Source: Zanthoxylum bungeanum (lineage: Eukaryota; Streptophyta; Magnoliopsida; Sapindales; Rutaceae). Taken from it: 64,000 bases of DNA. The position numbers were made by a program, and so were the translations under genes. The stretch lies in contig SKCR01006510.1 of the NCBI GenBank assembly GCA_019454045.1, positions 62,001-126,000 on the forward strand, in the 5' to 3' direction. The first letter of the stretch is position 1, and every line of letters begins with the position of its first letter. The notes under the pieces were generated by a model. That model did no database searches. It was not told the origin of the DNA and saw only the letters and a program-made list of their open reading frames with translations. This document shows, piece after piece, positions 34,316 through 45,920 of this stretch.

Positions 34316-36546
34316 AATTTTAAGCATGAAAAAGTTTAGGGTTCTTGAGCATAAAATTTGGGGCTTTTGTGTTTTGAACATGATTTTTTCAAATTGATGC
34401 TTTGAGCATGTTTAGAATATGATAACTTAGAGTTATGCATGATTACATTTGAAATAAATTGAATGAATCAAAAATTAAAAAAAAAAAAACTTAGCATGGC
34501 CGAATCTTCTAGGCGGTGCACTGTGCAGTTTTTTGATTTTTGTAACATAAAATGATCTGTTTAAATGCATGTTTAAATGTTGATTGTTGGTTTGATTGGA
34601 TTAAAATCAAAGTCAATAATGTTTATGTTAAAATCAAAGAGCATGTTGAGCATGAAATGATGTATTTAGGCTTCAATTTGTGTTAAGCATGAAATGATGT
34701 ATTTTGGCCTCAATTTGTGTTGAGCATAAATTGTTGGATTAAGCATGATTAATTAAGTTAATTGGTATTTTGGAAATATTGAGTTTAATTAATTAATCAT
34801 GGTTAATACACTTTAATTATAATAATTATAATATTTGGAATATTAAAATTGTAATAATTGGCCTTTAAAGTTTATTGGGCTAAAAGTGTGTATTTGGGCT
34901 TAATGGGCTTGGTTTGACCAAGTTTGGTTTTGGACTTTTGGATTGGATCCAATTGGGTCCAAAACGAATTCCATAAAGTCCAAATACATCACTTGGCACT
35001 TTAAAGAATTTAATTGGGCCTAATTGGCCTAAATTGATTTGTTGGCAATATGGTGATTCCTATTGGGCCTTGGCATTTTGGGTTTGATCCATTATGGCCA
35101 AAGCCCATGCCTTAAGAATCAATTAAAAGCCCATTGGACTTTAATTAAAAGGACATTGGATGTTATTGGGCCTTTGAGACCCATTGAGATTGGATTTGGA
35201 ATCCAAGTCTTTAAGGCAAATAAATAAGTGTAAATATTTAATTTGGAATTAAATTGGAATTAGCATTGAATACAAATAAATTGGATTTAAAGTTGTAGTT
35301 CAAAATAATTCAAGAATACTTACTTTGAGTATTTATTCTTAAACGAGTTTGACTCGAGCAAATCAAATCGTTGTTTGAACATTGGATGATCATTAATTCA
35401 AAGATTAATTAATTGGATTAGATTGATTGAATAACATGTTTTGTATGATTACATGAATGTGTTGTATGAATAATGTATATCGGATGAATATTAGAAGGGC
35501 GAGGGCAATTTTGGAAATTGTAATAAATTTATAATTTATTAAATTGGACCTGCATGTCCAGCCTTTTATCTCTTTATTCTTTGTATTTCTCTTCTCACCA
35601 ATTCCCCTCAATGTAAATGAGGTTTCTTTATTGTATTATGTTATTGGGTAGAAGTTAGAATAGTTCTAGCCGGGGAAGGAAATGGAGTGATTTGTTCTAG
35701 GAACAATTTGTGACATATCCATCCGCATATCATTATTAATTTACTTTTGCGCTTTATAATGTTTTAGAAGCATGATTAAGGGTGTATGATGAGACCTTAA
35801 CAAAGATAATAATTGGTTGCCAATTTACGCGAAAAACCTTCAAAACATATTAAGCGTTTTTCCTTCTGTTGAGTGATTCTTACTCAAGATCCAAAGTTGG
35901 CATTGGTTTGTTGGCCAAAGTCAAGACCTTTTTCAATTGAGGATGTGTTTGAATCATGAGAGTTTTGTTCCATATCGGTGTCTTGTCCAAGTCGTGATTT
36001 GTTGGCCAAAGTCAAGATCACTTCTTGTCCATCGACATTGATTACGAAGCTTTCCATGTCAATGGGTCCCGCTTAACTGGAATCATTAAGCTTGTTGTGC
36101 CAAAGCCAAGGCTTAGTTCATTCAGAGGAAAAAGGTTAGGAAAATATATTGGATATATTGGCATATATATTGTATATATGTTTCGGACTTGGAGGTCCAC
36201 CTACCGGATCTAGGAATTGGATGAGATGCAATTGATCTTAGAGATCTACCTAGTTAAATATCATACAGCTTGTTGGCCAAAGTCAAGGTTGTATGTTATT
36301 TAACGGGATCCTAGCCCACTAGGAAACTAGGTTTCCCGAGTACTCGACAGAGGGTTAGAGACTCGCCGAAAAAATAGTGGGAGGCTAGTATTGAATTTGC
36401 AATTTCATTCAGATACTTAGCTTTACGCGCTTTCAAATTATTTCGTCAAAATTATTTTAGTTAGACTAATACAATGTTATATTTCTTGTAACAGTTAGAC
36501 TGTACCCAAATATCGTTGACTAGATAGTTGGACTATCGTAGCCACG
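34316..36546 (+). other. Long leader of element C
   Basis: This is 2.2 kb of AT-rich sequence without a supported gene. It carries the hairpin series described separately at 35869-36336 and otherwise parallels the A internal1 leader. Confidence 0.75.
35869..36336 (+). ncRNA. Leader hairpin series of element C
   Basis: TTGAGT/ACTCAA hairpin (35869-35887), then loop hairpins at 35905-35928, 35994-36021, 36086-36116 and 36262-36295, then GGAAAC-TAG-GTTTCC (36322-36336). Loops 1, 2 and 4 hold the perfect palindrome TTGGCCAA. Compared with A internal1, hairpin 2 changes GTGGT/ACCAC to GTGAT/ATCAC, and hairpin 4 changes a T-A pair to C-G; both keep pairing. Confidence 0.68.
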
Positions 36547-37400
36547 ATGACTGGAAAGGGAAATGTCTGAGACATTATAATGGGCAAAAATGTCTTCAAG
36601 GGCACGAACTTTGCCGATTGGGAAATGAATCTAAGGATAGTCCTTGGAGCCGAGAGGCTACTATATACTATACAGAGACCTCTTGGGCCTAAGCCCAAAC
36701 CTGATGAGCTACTTGATCTGGAGCTTTGGAAGACTCACAGCGATGATTGTGATACTGCTCAGTCTATTATGCTTGCTTCTATGACTCATTATTTCCGTCG
36801 ACAGAACAGGGACTTGGATCCCTATAACATGTTGGCAAGGTTGTAAGATCTTCACTGATCTAACCATAGGTCACGGAGATATGAGTTAGTAAAGAAGCTC
36901 TTTCGTTCACGTTTGTCAGAAGGTATGTCTGTTGAGTCCCATGTGGCACAGATGATTGCTGACATAGATGAGCTAGCTGAGATGTGGATAGTGTTTGAGG
37001 CTGAGATTACCATAGATATGGTCCTGCAATCTCTCCCCGACACTTGGAGACTGTTCATCATAAATTATAATTTGATGAACACTGATGATACTCTTGGAGA
37101 CTTATTATCGATTCTCAAGGAAGCTGAGAAAGAAATGCTTAAGGGCAACAAGCGCGAGGCGCACTTTGCTTCGACATCTCATACACCGAGGGCTGGGCTC
37201 AAGGCGACTGGAGGTGTGAAGAAGAAGAAGCATAAAGGAAAGGGCAAGGCTAAATCGTCAAAGGCTTCTGGGAAGCCTAAGGACAAATCTCAGGATGTTT
37301 GCCTCTAGTGCGGCAAGCGGGGTCACTGGAAGCGTGACTACCGCGAGTACAAGGTGCTCTAGAAGAAGATTAAAGCGGGCAAGACACCGGCTTCAGGTAT
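36547..37400 (+). pseudogene. Element C gag (four or more stops)
   Basis: One frame from ATG 36547 reads KNVFKGTNFADWEMNLRIV, LLYTIQRPLGPKPKPDELL, then FRSRLSEGMSVESHVAQMI, LQSLPDTWRLFIINYN, a lysine-rich KKKKHKGKGKAKSSK and a zinc knuckle C-x2-CGKRGHWKRDY. This is copia gag, which packages RNA. Stops fall at 36568, 36844, 36856, 37306 (inside the knuckle) and 37360. Those at 36856 and 37360 have exact counterparts in B, so they were probably inherited. Confidence 0.88.
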
Positions 37401-38038
37401 GTTTGTTATAGAGATAAACATGACTACTTCTAGTTTAAAAAATTGGATTTTTGATTCTGGTTGTGGTACTCATATATGTACTGATGTGTAGGATCTGCAG
37501 ATTAGCAGGAGACTGGCCTCTAGGGAGATTGATCTATGCGTCGGATATGGGGCACCAGTCGCCGTTTTGGCTGTTGGCATATTTATTTTAGAACTGCCTA
37601 AGGGCATGTACTTAAACTTTCAGATTGTTATTATGTACTTAGTTTGACTAGGAATATTATCTCTGTATCTTGTTTGACCCAATGCGGGTACACTTTTGTA
37701 TTCCGAAACACTGCGTGTTCTGTTTATAAAGATGATTTTGAGATATGTTCTGCTGATGCTAATAATGGTCTTTATATTTTGAATATAAATCAATCTCAAA
37801 CATATAATGTAACAAATAAAAGGCTCAAAACGAGTAACAAAGATGAAACTTATATGTGGCATTATCGTCTGGGACACATAAACAAGACTCGCATATCCAC
37901 ACTTTCGAAGAGTGGGTACTTGGACGGATTTGATCCAAATTCATATGACGTCTACGAATCTTGCTTATTAGGCAAAATGGCTAAATCACCTTTAGCGTTA
38001 AAGGTGTACGTTTGTGGGCCCATATCCATCGAACTGTT
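37401..38038 (+). pseudogene. Element C protease and pre-integrase region
   Basis: The frame reads SGMFVIEINMTTSSLKNWIFDSGCGTHICTDV (protease, DSG active site near 37457), with a stop in V-x-DLQ. After a shift, LTQCGYTFVFRNTACSVY and MWHYRLGHINKTRISTLSKSG lead to the integrase zinc domain CLLGKMAKSP. A short deletion or rearrangement precedes the CTGTT target duplication (38034-38038) of element D. Confidence 0.82.
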
Positions 38039-38464
38039 TGTTGGACAGTTATGACCCATATCGTCACTATTTGTACAGATCACGGTATTGTTGTACAAAT
38101 TAACTATGTGAAAAAGGAGATTGCACTCTTATCATTTGTGATTAGATCACCTAGATGTATAAATGATTAGAGGTCCCTATGATTTGTTCCTGGACGGAGA
38201 ATGATATGAGACAGTATCAGTCCACGAAGGATTAATCATTAAATATCCCTAGCCGGAGTATTATCGAGACAAGACATCGATAATGCGGAATAGGCTAGTA
38301 TTGCACTTGTGCGCGTTGTGAGGGCACAACGACATAGTTCTCATATATTTAAGTATTGGATACTTATGCTAGTGCGATAGGAGGTTGTGTTTCACCGATG
38401 GTACGGGAAACAGCTTCGCTCTGGATAGACCCCTCGGAATCCCATTGGTATTATGACTATGTGT
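38039..38464 (+). repeat. Truncated 5' LTR of element D
   Basis: It matches the first 426 bp of the 3' LTR at 41379 with only a few differences. At 38464 it stops after GACTATGTGT and joins TTAATCCATAATAC, which belongs to gag. The deletion removed about 1.6 kb of LTR plus the leader. Confidence 0.88.
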
Positions 38465-41367
38465 TTAATCCATAATACTTGTCATACAGACTCCTTAATT
38501 TCTTTATTAGAACTAAGGATTAGAGTCTTAAAGTATGATATTGAAATTGAAGGATATTCAAAGATTAGATCTTGGAAGTACTTTTAAAATTGCAATAAAT
38601 AATTCTTGGAGAATTAAAGACTATTCTCAAGGAGATAAAGTCAAAATTTGCAATTAGGCAAGTAGTGCAAGGCACACCTTACTTCAATATTCTGGAAACC
38701 CGAGGCTTGGTCAAAGGCAACTGGAATATTGAAAATGACAAAGGCAAAATCATTATAGTCTTCTTGGAAGATAAATGACATATCCCAAAATGTCTAGACA
38801 ATTGTGGCAAACGGAATCGCGAAGCGTGACTGTCGTTTGGACAAAGCAGACATGAAGGAATTGAAGACGAGCAAGGCTCTGACTTCAAATATGTTTGTCA
38901 AAATTATGTTCATTACTAGTATTAAAATTGGATTTTAGATACTTGATATGGTACATAATAAATATATATATTGATGTTCAGAATCTGCTATGAGCAGGAT
39001 TAGAGAACTGTTATAATGTAACTAGTTTGACTAGATACAATATCTCTTTATCAGTGTTTAACCCACTGCGGGTGAACCTTTATATTTTAGAACACTAAAG
39101 TGTTTTATTATATAAGGATGATATTGAGATAAACACATTAGATGTGAATAACAGAATTTATATTTTGAATATAAATAAATCTCAAATATATATAATGACA
39201 AACAAATAGCTCAAAATGATTTGATCAGAAGAAACTAATTATGGCATTGTTGTCTGGGACATAATCGAACAAGACTCATATATCCACACTTTCGAAGAGT
39301 GGGTACTCGGACTGTTTTGATTCCAATTAAATAAAGTCTACGAATCTAGTTTATTGGGCAATGTGCCTAAAACACTATTTACTTGGTAAAAGTGTAAATG
39401 CCACCGATCTATAAGCCCTAGTTCATAATGAAGCAAGTGGGCCCATGTCTAGCTAGGCTAGATATGGATATGAATATTTCGTGACCTATACAGATGTGGC
39501 ATCGCGTAATGGTTGTGTGTTTCTTTTGAAGAACACAAATCGGAAACTTTTAGGGTTTCGACACGAAATAGACAAACAGATCGGCTATAGTATTATACCG
39601 TCACGGTAAGACCGTAATGGAAAATACTTAAGCAATAAGTTTCTTATATACTTGAAAAAGTATAGTATTCTTTCAAATGAGGACTCCTCCCGGAACACGT
39701 CAAAGTGACGGTGTGTCCGAACAGAGTAACCGGATTTTGTTGGACATTATTAGGTTAATCATGAGTCGCTCTGAGCTACCATTTCCTTCAACGGATAAGT
39801 TTTAACAGTGCAATAACTTATTTAGAATAAAGTTCTATTAATAATTTGTTTGACAAATATCATATTAGATATGAACGGGAAAGAAACCGGGTTTCTCATT
39901 CCTGACCATTTGGGATGCTAGGCATATGTTTGGATAATACCAAACTAAAACCTAAATTGGATAAGTGCCAAATTGGTTATCCTAAAGGAAACCATAAGTA
40001 TAGTACTTATAAATCTCACATGAGAACAATTAGATTGTTGCTCACCATGCAGTTTTCCTGAGAGGAATACAGACATGCAGTGGTAAGTGGGAGGATAGTA
40101 AAACTCGATGAAAATCAGAGTAATACTATTCAAGGAACCTATTCCTAATGGAACATAAATAGTTCATCAAGGATGAAACTATTCTATTAATCTTCGAGTA
40201 CACAAGAACCACGTAGATCGGAGAGAGTCAGAAAACAACCTGGGGTATGGGTTTCTGATCTCACCTCATAAAGATGTTAATCTTTTAAGGTATACCAACT
40301 GATTACGTATGAGGTAGTGATACAAGGTATCGACTCCCTATTATGACAAAGTGTCATGAGTCTGAAATGGATTCCATGTAAATCAACAAGTTTGGATACT
40401 AGTTGATGTACCATAAGACATTGTGCCTATTGGTACTTTATAAGTCTTCAAGGAAGACATACATGGAAGGCAACATACCAACGTACTAAGCTAGGCTTGT
40501 AAAGAAAAGGTAGAGTTATCAACATTTTTTTGATTCCGACGAAACCTTTTACCTGTTGCCATTGTAAATCCATTTGGATAATGCTTGCTAAAGCTGTGTA
40601 TTTCATTTATGAAATATGACAGCTTAACGGAAAATCACTTTCCTGAAAAGGAAACCTTTCGGAGGATGTTTATAACATCCTGTCGGTTTTGTCGTACCAT
40701 AACAAGCAAACAAGGTTTGCAGGTTATTCGATCCATGTTTGGATTGAAGCAAGCATAGGTTCTAGGAATTATCGTTTTGATGTAATCATAATGGAGTATG
40801 ATTTAATTCAAAACGAAATGATTCTTGTGTATATAAAAGGGTTAGTGGGAGTACACTGACATGAATGTCATGTAAGATAATGATAATATGTCATTTCTTG
40901 AAAATGATATTCCCATAAAATAATCGGTGAAAGCTTCGCTTTCCTGATAACGACTATAAGTCGTAATAAAGGTACTATACAATAGTATAATGGTACAGTG
41001 AGCTGGAAATATTCCAAGCAAGATACTGTTGCCGAATAAACAACAAATGCGGATTATTGCTGCAGCTGAGGCAGAAATAGAAGCCATTTGGATCGATAAT
41101 TAATCTAATTAGATTAGATATAGTTCTTTTAGCAGCTGAGCTAGGCGTCAGCACAGGCTAAGGAATTAAAGGTCTCATCAACGATACAGATATATACTTC
41201 GATATTCATCTGATTCGTTCGGATCATACATCGTGGCGATGTGGTGATCGTATAAATCGCGTCAGACGATAATCATGGAAATCCGCTGACGAAAAACCTT
41301 TTCTCAGCAATTTGAGCAAACCGTACATAGTTCGGGTGTTAGACACTCGAGTGACTGGCTATGTGCC
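38465..41367 (+). pseudogene. Element D gag-pol remnant
   Basis: Recognisable in order are gag traces, a knuckle remnant near 38798, a pre-integrase TRISTLSK-like trace near 39290, integrase traces (39420-40090), RT traces (40320-40930) and RNase H traces to about 41340. Part of RT and RNase H is deleted near 40945. Frames are broken throughout. The small lesions match A internal1 and internal2, for example the shortened CTACCATTTCC site near 39777. Confidence 0.78.
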
Positions 41368-41378
41368 AAGTGGGAGAT
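41368..41378 (+). other. Polypurine tract of element D
   Basis: AAGTGGGAGAT lies directly before the 3' LTR. Confidence 0.85.
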
Positions 41379-43428
41379 TGTTGGACAGTTATGACCCATA
41401 GCGTCACTATTTGTACAGATCACGGTGTTGTTGTACAAATTAACTATGTGACAAAGGAGATTGCACTCTTATCATTTCTGATTCGATCACCTAGATGTAT
41501 AAATGATTAGAGGTCCCTATGATTTGTTCCTGGACGGAGAATGATATGAGACAGTATCAGTCCACGAAGGATTAATCATTAAATTTCCCTAGCCGGAGTA
41601 TTATCGAGACAGGACATCGATAATGCGGAATAGGCTAGTATTGCACTTGTGCGCGTTGTGATGGCACAACGGCATAGTTCTCATATATTTAAGTATTGGA
41701 TACTTATGCAAGTGCGATAGGAGGTTGTGTTTCACCGATGGTACGGGAAACAGCTTCGCTCTGGATAGACCCCTCGGAATCCCATTGGTATTATGACTAT
41801 GTGTCTATGGGAGTCCGACATCAGGGTAGGTGTATTTGGTCTTAACCTGAGACTTGCACCGCTAATGCTTACGACAATCAATATACTTTAGTTGAGGTCG
41901 TCTAGGACTCTAACCGGTTCTGTGTACGCCAACTGCTGGGTATATTGAAAATCGTAGAGTATTGGGTGTGTGATGTCAAGACGGAAGTATCACTTCAGTC
42001 ATAGTGGAGATGATGTCACGCAGGATACGGTATTAGTGCTCTTAAGTGTTGCGCAACCATCGGGATATTATGACTAGGTCATGCATATCCGATTATAGAG
42101 ACTAGTTACCAGACATCCGACATGTGCTTCGGACGGGGCAGACACTTATCCAGCCCCAGCCCTAGCACGTGACTATCCGATACTGGGCCGATATACACAA
42201 TACTTGGTATACTACGCTTGATACAGATCTTAAATATTCTTAGATGGATATGTCCGGAGAATTGGTTAGACTTGGTGCTTTGCTAGAAGCCAACCTTGTC
42301 TTGTAAATCGGTAGAACGTAGTACTTGGTACTCACGTGTTCGGATAGTCCGATGACCGATTTGACTACCAACATATCCGGGGATCTCATGGGTCGCTTCC
42401 CAAAGATTCACCGATGACGTATGACTCGCACTTTTATTAATCTAGGATTAATATGATGAGAGAGAAAATAAATCAGGATTAATTACAGAGATATTTTATC
42501 TGGGATAAAATATCAATTTAAAGAGAGAGAATGATTAATTTGGAATTAATCGAGGAATTAATATATTTGATATATTAAACGAAATTGGATTTCGACGCAG
42601 AATTAAAATTAGATTTTAATTCGGGCGAGCGGATTAATTTAGAATTAATTCGTTAGGGACATGAATAGTGATTTCGATAGGCGTAATCATTTAATTACGA
42701 CGTGACGGAAAATTCGTTAATTTAGAATTAGCGAATCCGAGCCCGAGATTATTTGCGAGCGCATTCGTATTTCGAATTCGAGCGCGGCTCGTCAAATCAA
42801 GCGTCAAATCGTTAGTCGCATCTAGCGTCACATCAAGCGTCAAATCATGTCACTTTGAGTGATGTGACAATTGATTAGATTGATTGATTGAGTTGACTTG
42901 ATGTGACTTGAGTGATGTGTGTGGTTGGCAATTAAAGCCAAATGTGTGTGAAATGAATTTCAAATGAAATTCATGTGTATTAGATACACATCACACACAC
43001 AAAAACCGTATCTCACACTTTCCCTCCTCTCTCTCTTCTTCTTCTTCTTCCTCTCTTCACGCCATTTCTGGTTTTTGTGAGGCAGTGAACTTCCGAAAAT
43101 AACAAAGGAAATGGAAGGGAAGCAAGTGTGTTTTGTGGCAAAACAAGAGTGCTAGCACACTCCGGGATCATGCCAAGGTGATAAGGGAAGTATGCCCATG
43201 AGCCGGGAAGCCAAATGATGAAGCTTGGAGCTTCAAATCTTGAAGATAAGGGGCGGATTACACTGTTCACAGCAGGCCACTGCCACCCAAACCAGTGTGC
43301 ATAATTTCGAATTTTGTTGCCCAAATCGTCGCTCAACCGCTCGATGTAAGTATTCTGCACTTCCGTCGTTGTATTCACTTATGATTCATGCTTGAGTTTT
43401 GATCTTGGGACCTATAGAAACTCCAACA
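41379..43428 (+). repeat. 3' LTR of element D (full-length type I LTR)
   Basis: This 2050-bp LTR has the palindrome ladder at about 42437-42720. Two further short-spacer palindromes lie near its TATA position: ATGAATTTC/GAAATTCAT around 42952-42974 and GTGTAT-TAG-ATACAC at 42975-42989. A CT-rich stretch follows at 43018-43060. No gene is supported. Confidence 0.88.
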
Positions 43429-44330
43429 CTGTTAGCCCTCGTTTATAGTGACATTTGTGGGCCCATGTCTAGCCAGGCTAGAGGTGGATATGAATACTTC
43501 GTAACCTTTACGGATGATGCATCACGTTATGGTTATGTGTATCTTATCACATACAAGTCGGAAACTTTTGAGAAATTCAAAGAGTTTCAACACGAAGTTG
43601 AAAAACAGACCGGCAAGAGTATAAAGACATTATGGTCGGACCGTGGTGGCGAATACTTGAGCAATGAGTTTCTAGATTTCTTGAAAGAATATGGTATTCT
43701 TTCACAGTGGACTCCTCCTGAAACACCACAATTAAACGGTGTGTCCGAACGGAGAAACCGAACTTTGCTAGACATGGTAAGGTCTATGATGAGTCGCACT
43801 AAGCTACCTATTTCCTTCTGGGGATATGCATTAAACAATGCAATTCTTATTTTGAATAAGGTTTCGTCAAAGTCTGTACAACTGACACCATATCAGATAT
43901 GGACAGGAAATAAACCGGGTTTCTCATTCCTGAAGATTTGGGGATGCTGGGCATACGTCAAACGTTTGGAAGGTCCCAAACTTGAGCCCAAGTCGGATAA
44001 ATGCCTATTCGTAGGATATCCTAGGGAAACCAAAGGATATTACTTCTATCACCCACGAGAGAACGAAGTATTTGTTGCTCTACATGCGGTTTTCCTTGAG
44101 AAGAAATTCCTAAATGCAGTGGTTAGTAGGAGGAAAGTAAAACTTGATGAAAATCGGAGTGATACTGTTCCTGGCATAGAATCCTCAACGGAATAAGAAC
44201 AGTCCATCCGGGATGAGACTGTACCACGATCTTCTATTACACAAGGACCGCGTAGGTCGGAGAGAGTCAGGATACAACCTGAGAGGTATGGGTTTCTGAT
44301 CTCACCTCATGTAGATATTAATCTCGTTGA
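43429..44330 (+). pseudogene. Element C integrase core and C-terminal domain (well preserved)
   Basis: The open frame from about 43429 to 44196 holds the copia integrase catalytic triad: YSDICGPM (first Asp), LWSDRGGEYLSNEF (second Asp) and ETPQLNGVSERRNRTLLD (Glu in SER). The C-terminal FSFLKIWGCWAYVKRL and CLFVGYPRETKGYYFYHP segment follows. It stops at 44194 within the hinge, and the RT hinge PRRSERV follows past the stop. It is separated from its N-terminal zinc domain by element D. It is the only complete core in the window. Confidence 0.9.
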
Positions 44331-45855
44331 GGATACTAAACCGGCTACGTATGAGGAAGCGATACAAGATATCGATTCCGCTTTATGGCAAGAAGCCATG
44401 AAGTCTGAAATGGATTCCTTGTACATCAACCAAGTTTGGACACTGGTTAATGCACCAGAAGGCGTAAAGCCTATTGGTTGCAAATGGGTCTTCAAGAAGA
44501 AGACCGACATGGATGGCAATGTACAAACGTACAAAGCTATGCTTGTAGCGAAGAAGTATTGTCAACGACATGGTGTCGATTACGATGAAACTTTTTCACC
44601 CGTTGCCATGATTAAATCCATTCGGATAATGCTTGCTATTACTGCATATTTCGATTACGAGATATGGCAGATGGAAGTTAAAACCACTTTCCTTAACGGA
44701 AACCTTTTGGAGGATGTTATATGCAACAGCCTGACGGTTTTATCGTGCCTAAACTTGCAAACAAGGTTTGTAAGTTAAATCGGTCTATTTATGGACTGAA
44801 GCAAGCATCGCGATCATGGAACCAACGTTTTGATGAGATCATAAAAGAATATGATTTCATTCAAAACGAAGATGATCCTTGTGTATACAAGAAGGTTAGT
44901 GGGAGAGCACTTACTTTTATTGTTCCTTATGTTGATGATGTATTGCTTATAGGCAATGACATTCCCATGTTAACATCGGTGAAGGCTTGGCTTTCATTAA
45001 AATTCTCCATGAAAGATCTGGGAGAAGCAGCCTATAATAAAGATCTACCGGGATAGATCTAGAAAGCTGCTTGGACTCTCCCAGAGCACGTACATTGACA
45101 AAGTGTTGAAAACATTCAACATGGATCAGTCCAAAAGGGGACTGTTACCAGTGTCACATGGCATCACTCTATCTAAGGACATATGTCCTAAAACTCAAGA
45201 TGAGAGAAACAATATGATTCGGATACTGTTCGCCTCGGCAGTGGGATCGATCATGTATGCCATGATATGTACGCGACCTGGTGTCTCGTATGCTTTGAGC
45301 ATGTGTAGTCATTATCAGGCCGATCCAGGTGATGGTCACTGGATGGAAGTTAAGAACATCCTTAAGTATCTTAGACGAACTAAGGATGCCTTCTTAATCT
45401 ATGGAGATGGAGAACTTGAGGTAACTGGGTATACCGATGCAAGTTTCCAAACCGATAAAAATGACTACAAGTCGCAATCTGGGTACATATTTTGTTTGAA
45501 TAACAGAGCAGTGAGCTGGAAATCTTCCAAGCAAGATACTTTTGCCGATTCAACAACAGAAGCGAAGTACATTGCTACAACAGAAGCAGCAAAGGAAGCA
45601 GTTTGGATCCAAAAATTCCTAATTGGATTAGGAGTAGTTCCGTTAGCAGCTGACCCCATTCCATTGTATTGTGACAATAACGGGGCTATAGCGCAGGCTA
45701 AGGAACCGCGGTCTCATCAATGATCCAAACATGTTCTTCGACGTTTCCATCTGATTCGTGAGATCATACATCGTGGTGATGTGAATATCGAGAAGGTCGC
45801 ATCAGATGACAACATTGCAGATCCGCTGACGAAAGGTATTTCACAGCAGAAGTTT
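44331..45855 (+). pseudogene. Element C reverse transcriptase and RNase H
   Basis: RT starts TYEEAIQDIDSALWQEAMKSEMDSL, then GCKWVFKKKTDMDGN, DYEIWQMEVKTTFLNGN, a one-base loss near 44718 that shifts the frame, KLNRSIYGLKQASRSWNQRF and YVDDVLLIGND (YVDD at 44928-44939). A deletion of about 10 bp near 45032 (between GEAA and the KIYRDR-like block) shifts again. RNase H runs 45103-45723 with GYTDASFQTDK and LYCDNNGAIAQAKEPRSHQ, then a TGA where B has TAA at the same codon. Confidence 0.9.
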
Positions 45856-45909
45856 GAGAAACATATACATAGTTCAGGTGTTAGATGCTTGAGTGACTGG
45901 CTATAGGCC

Positions 45910-45920
45910 AAGTGGGAGAT
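45910..45920 (+). other. Polypurine tract of element C
   Basis: AAGTGGGAGAT lies directly before the 3' LTR, whose start is changed to TGATAGAC. Confidence 0.85.

Larger units (their letters stand above)
38039..43428 (+). mobile_element. Copia element D (type I), deepest insertion in the nest
   Basis: It begins TGTTGGACAG and ends CTCCAACA, with a perfect target duplication CTGTT at 38034-38038 and 43429-43433. The 5' LTR is cut after 426 bp (38039-38464) and runs directly into degenerate gag, so most of the LTR, the primer site and the whole leader are missing. The 3' LTR is full length. The coding region is severely decayed although the LTR overlap is nearly identical. Confidence 0.88.
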
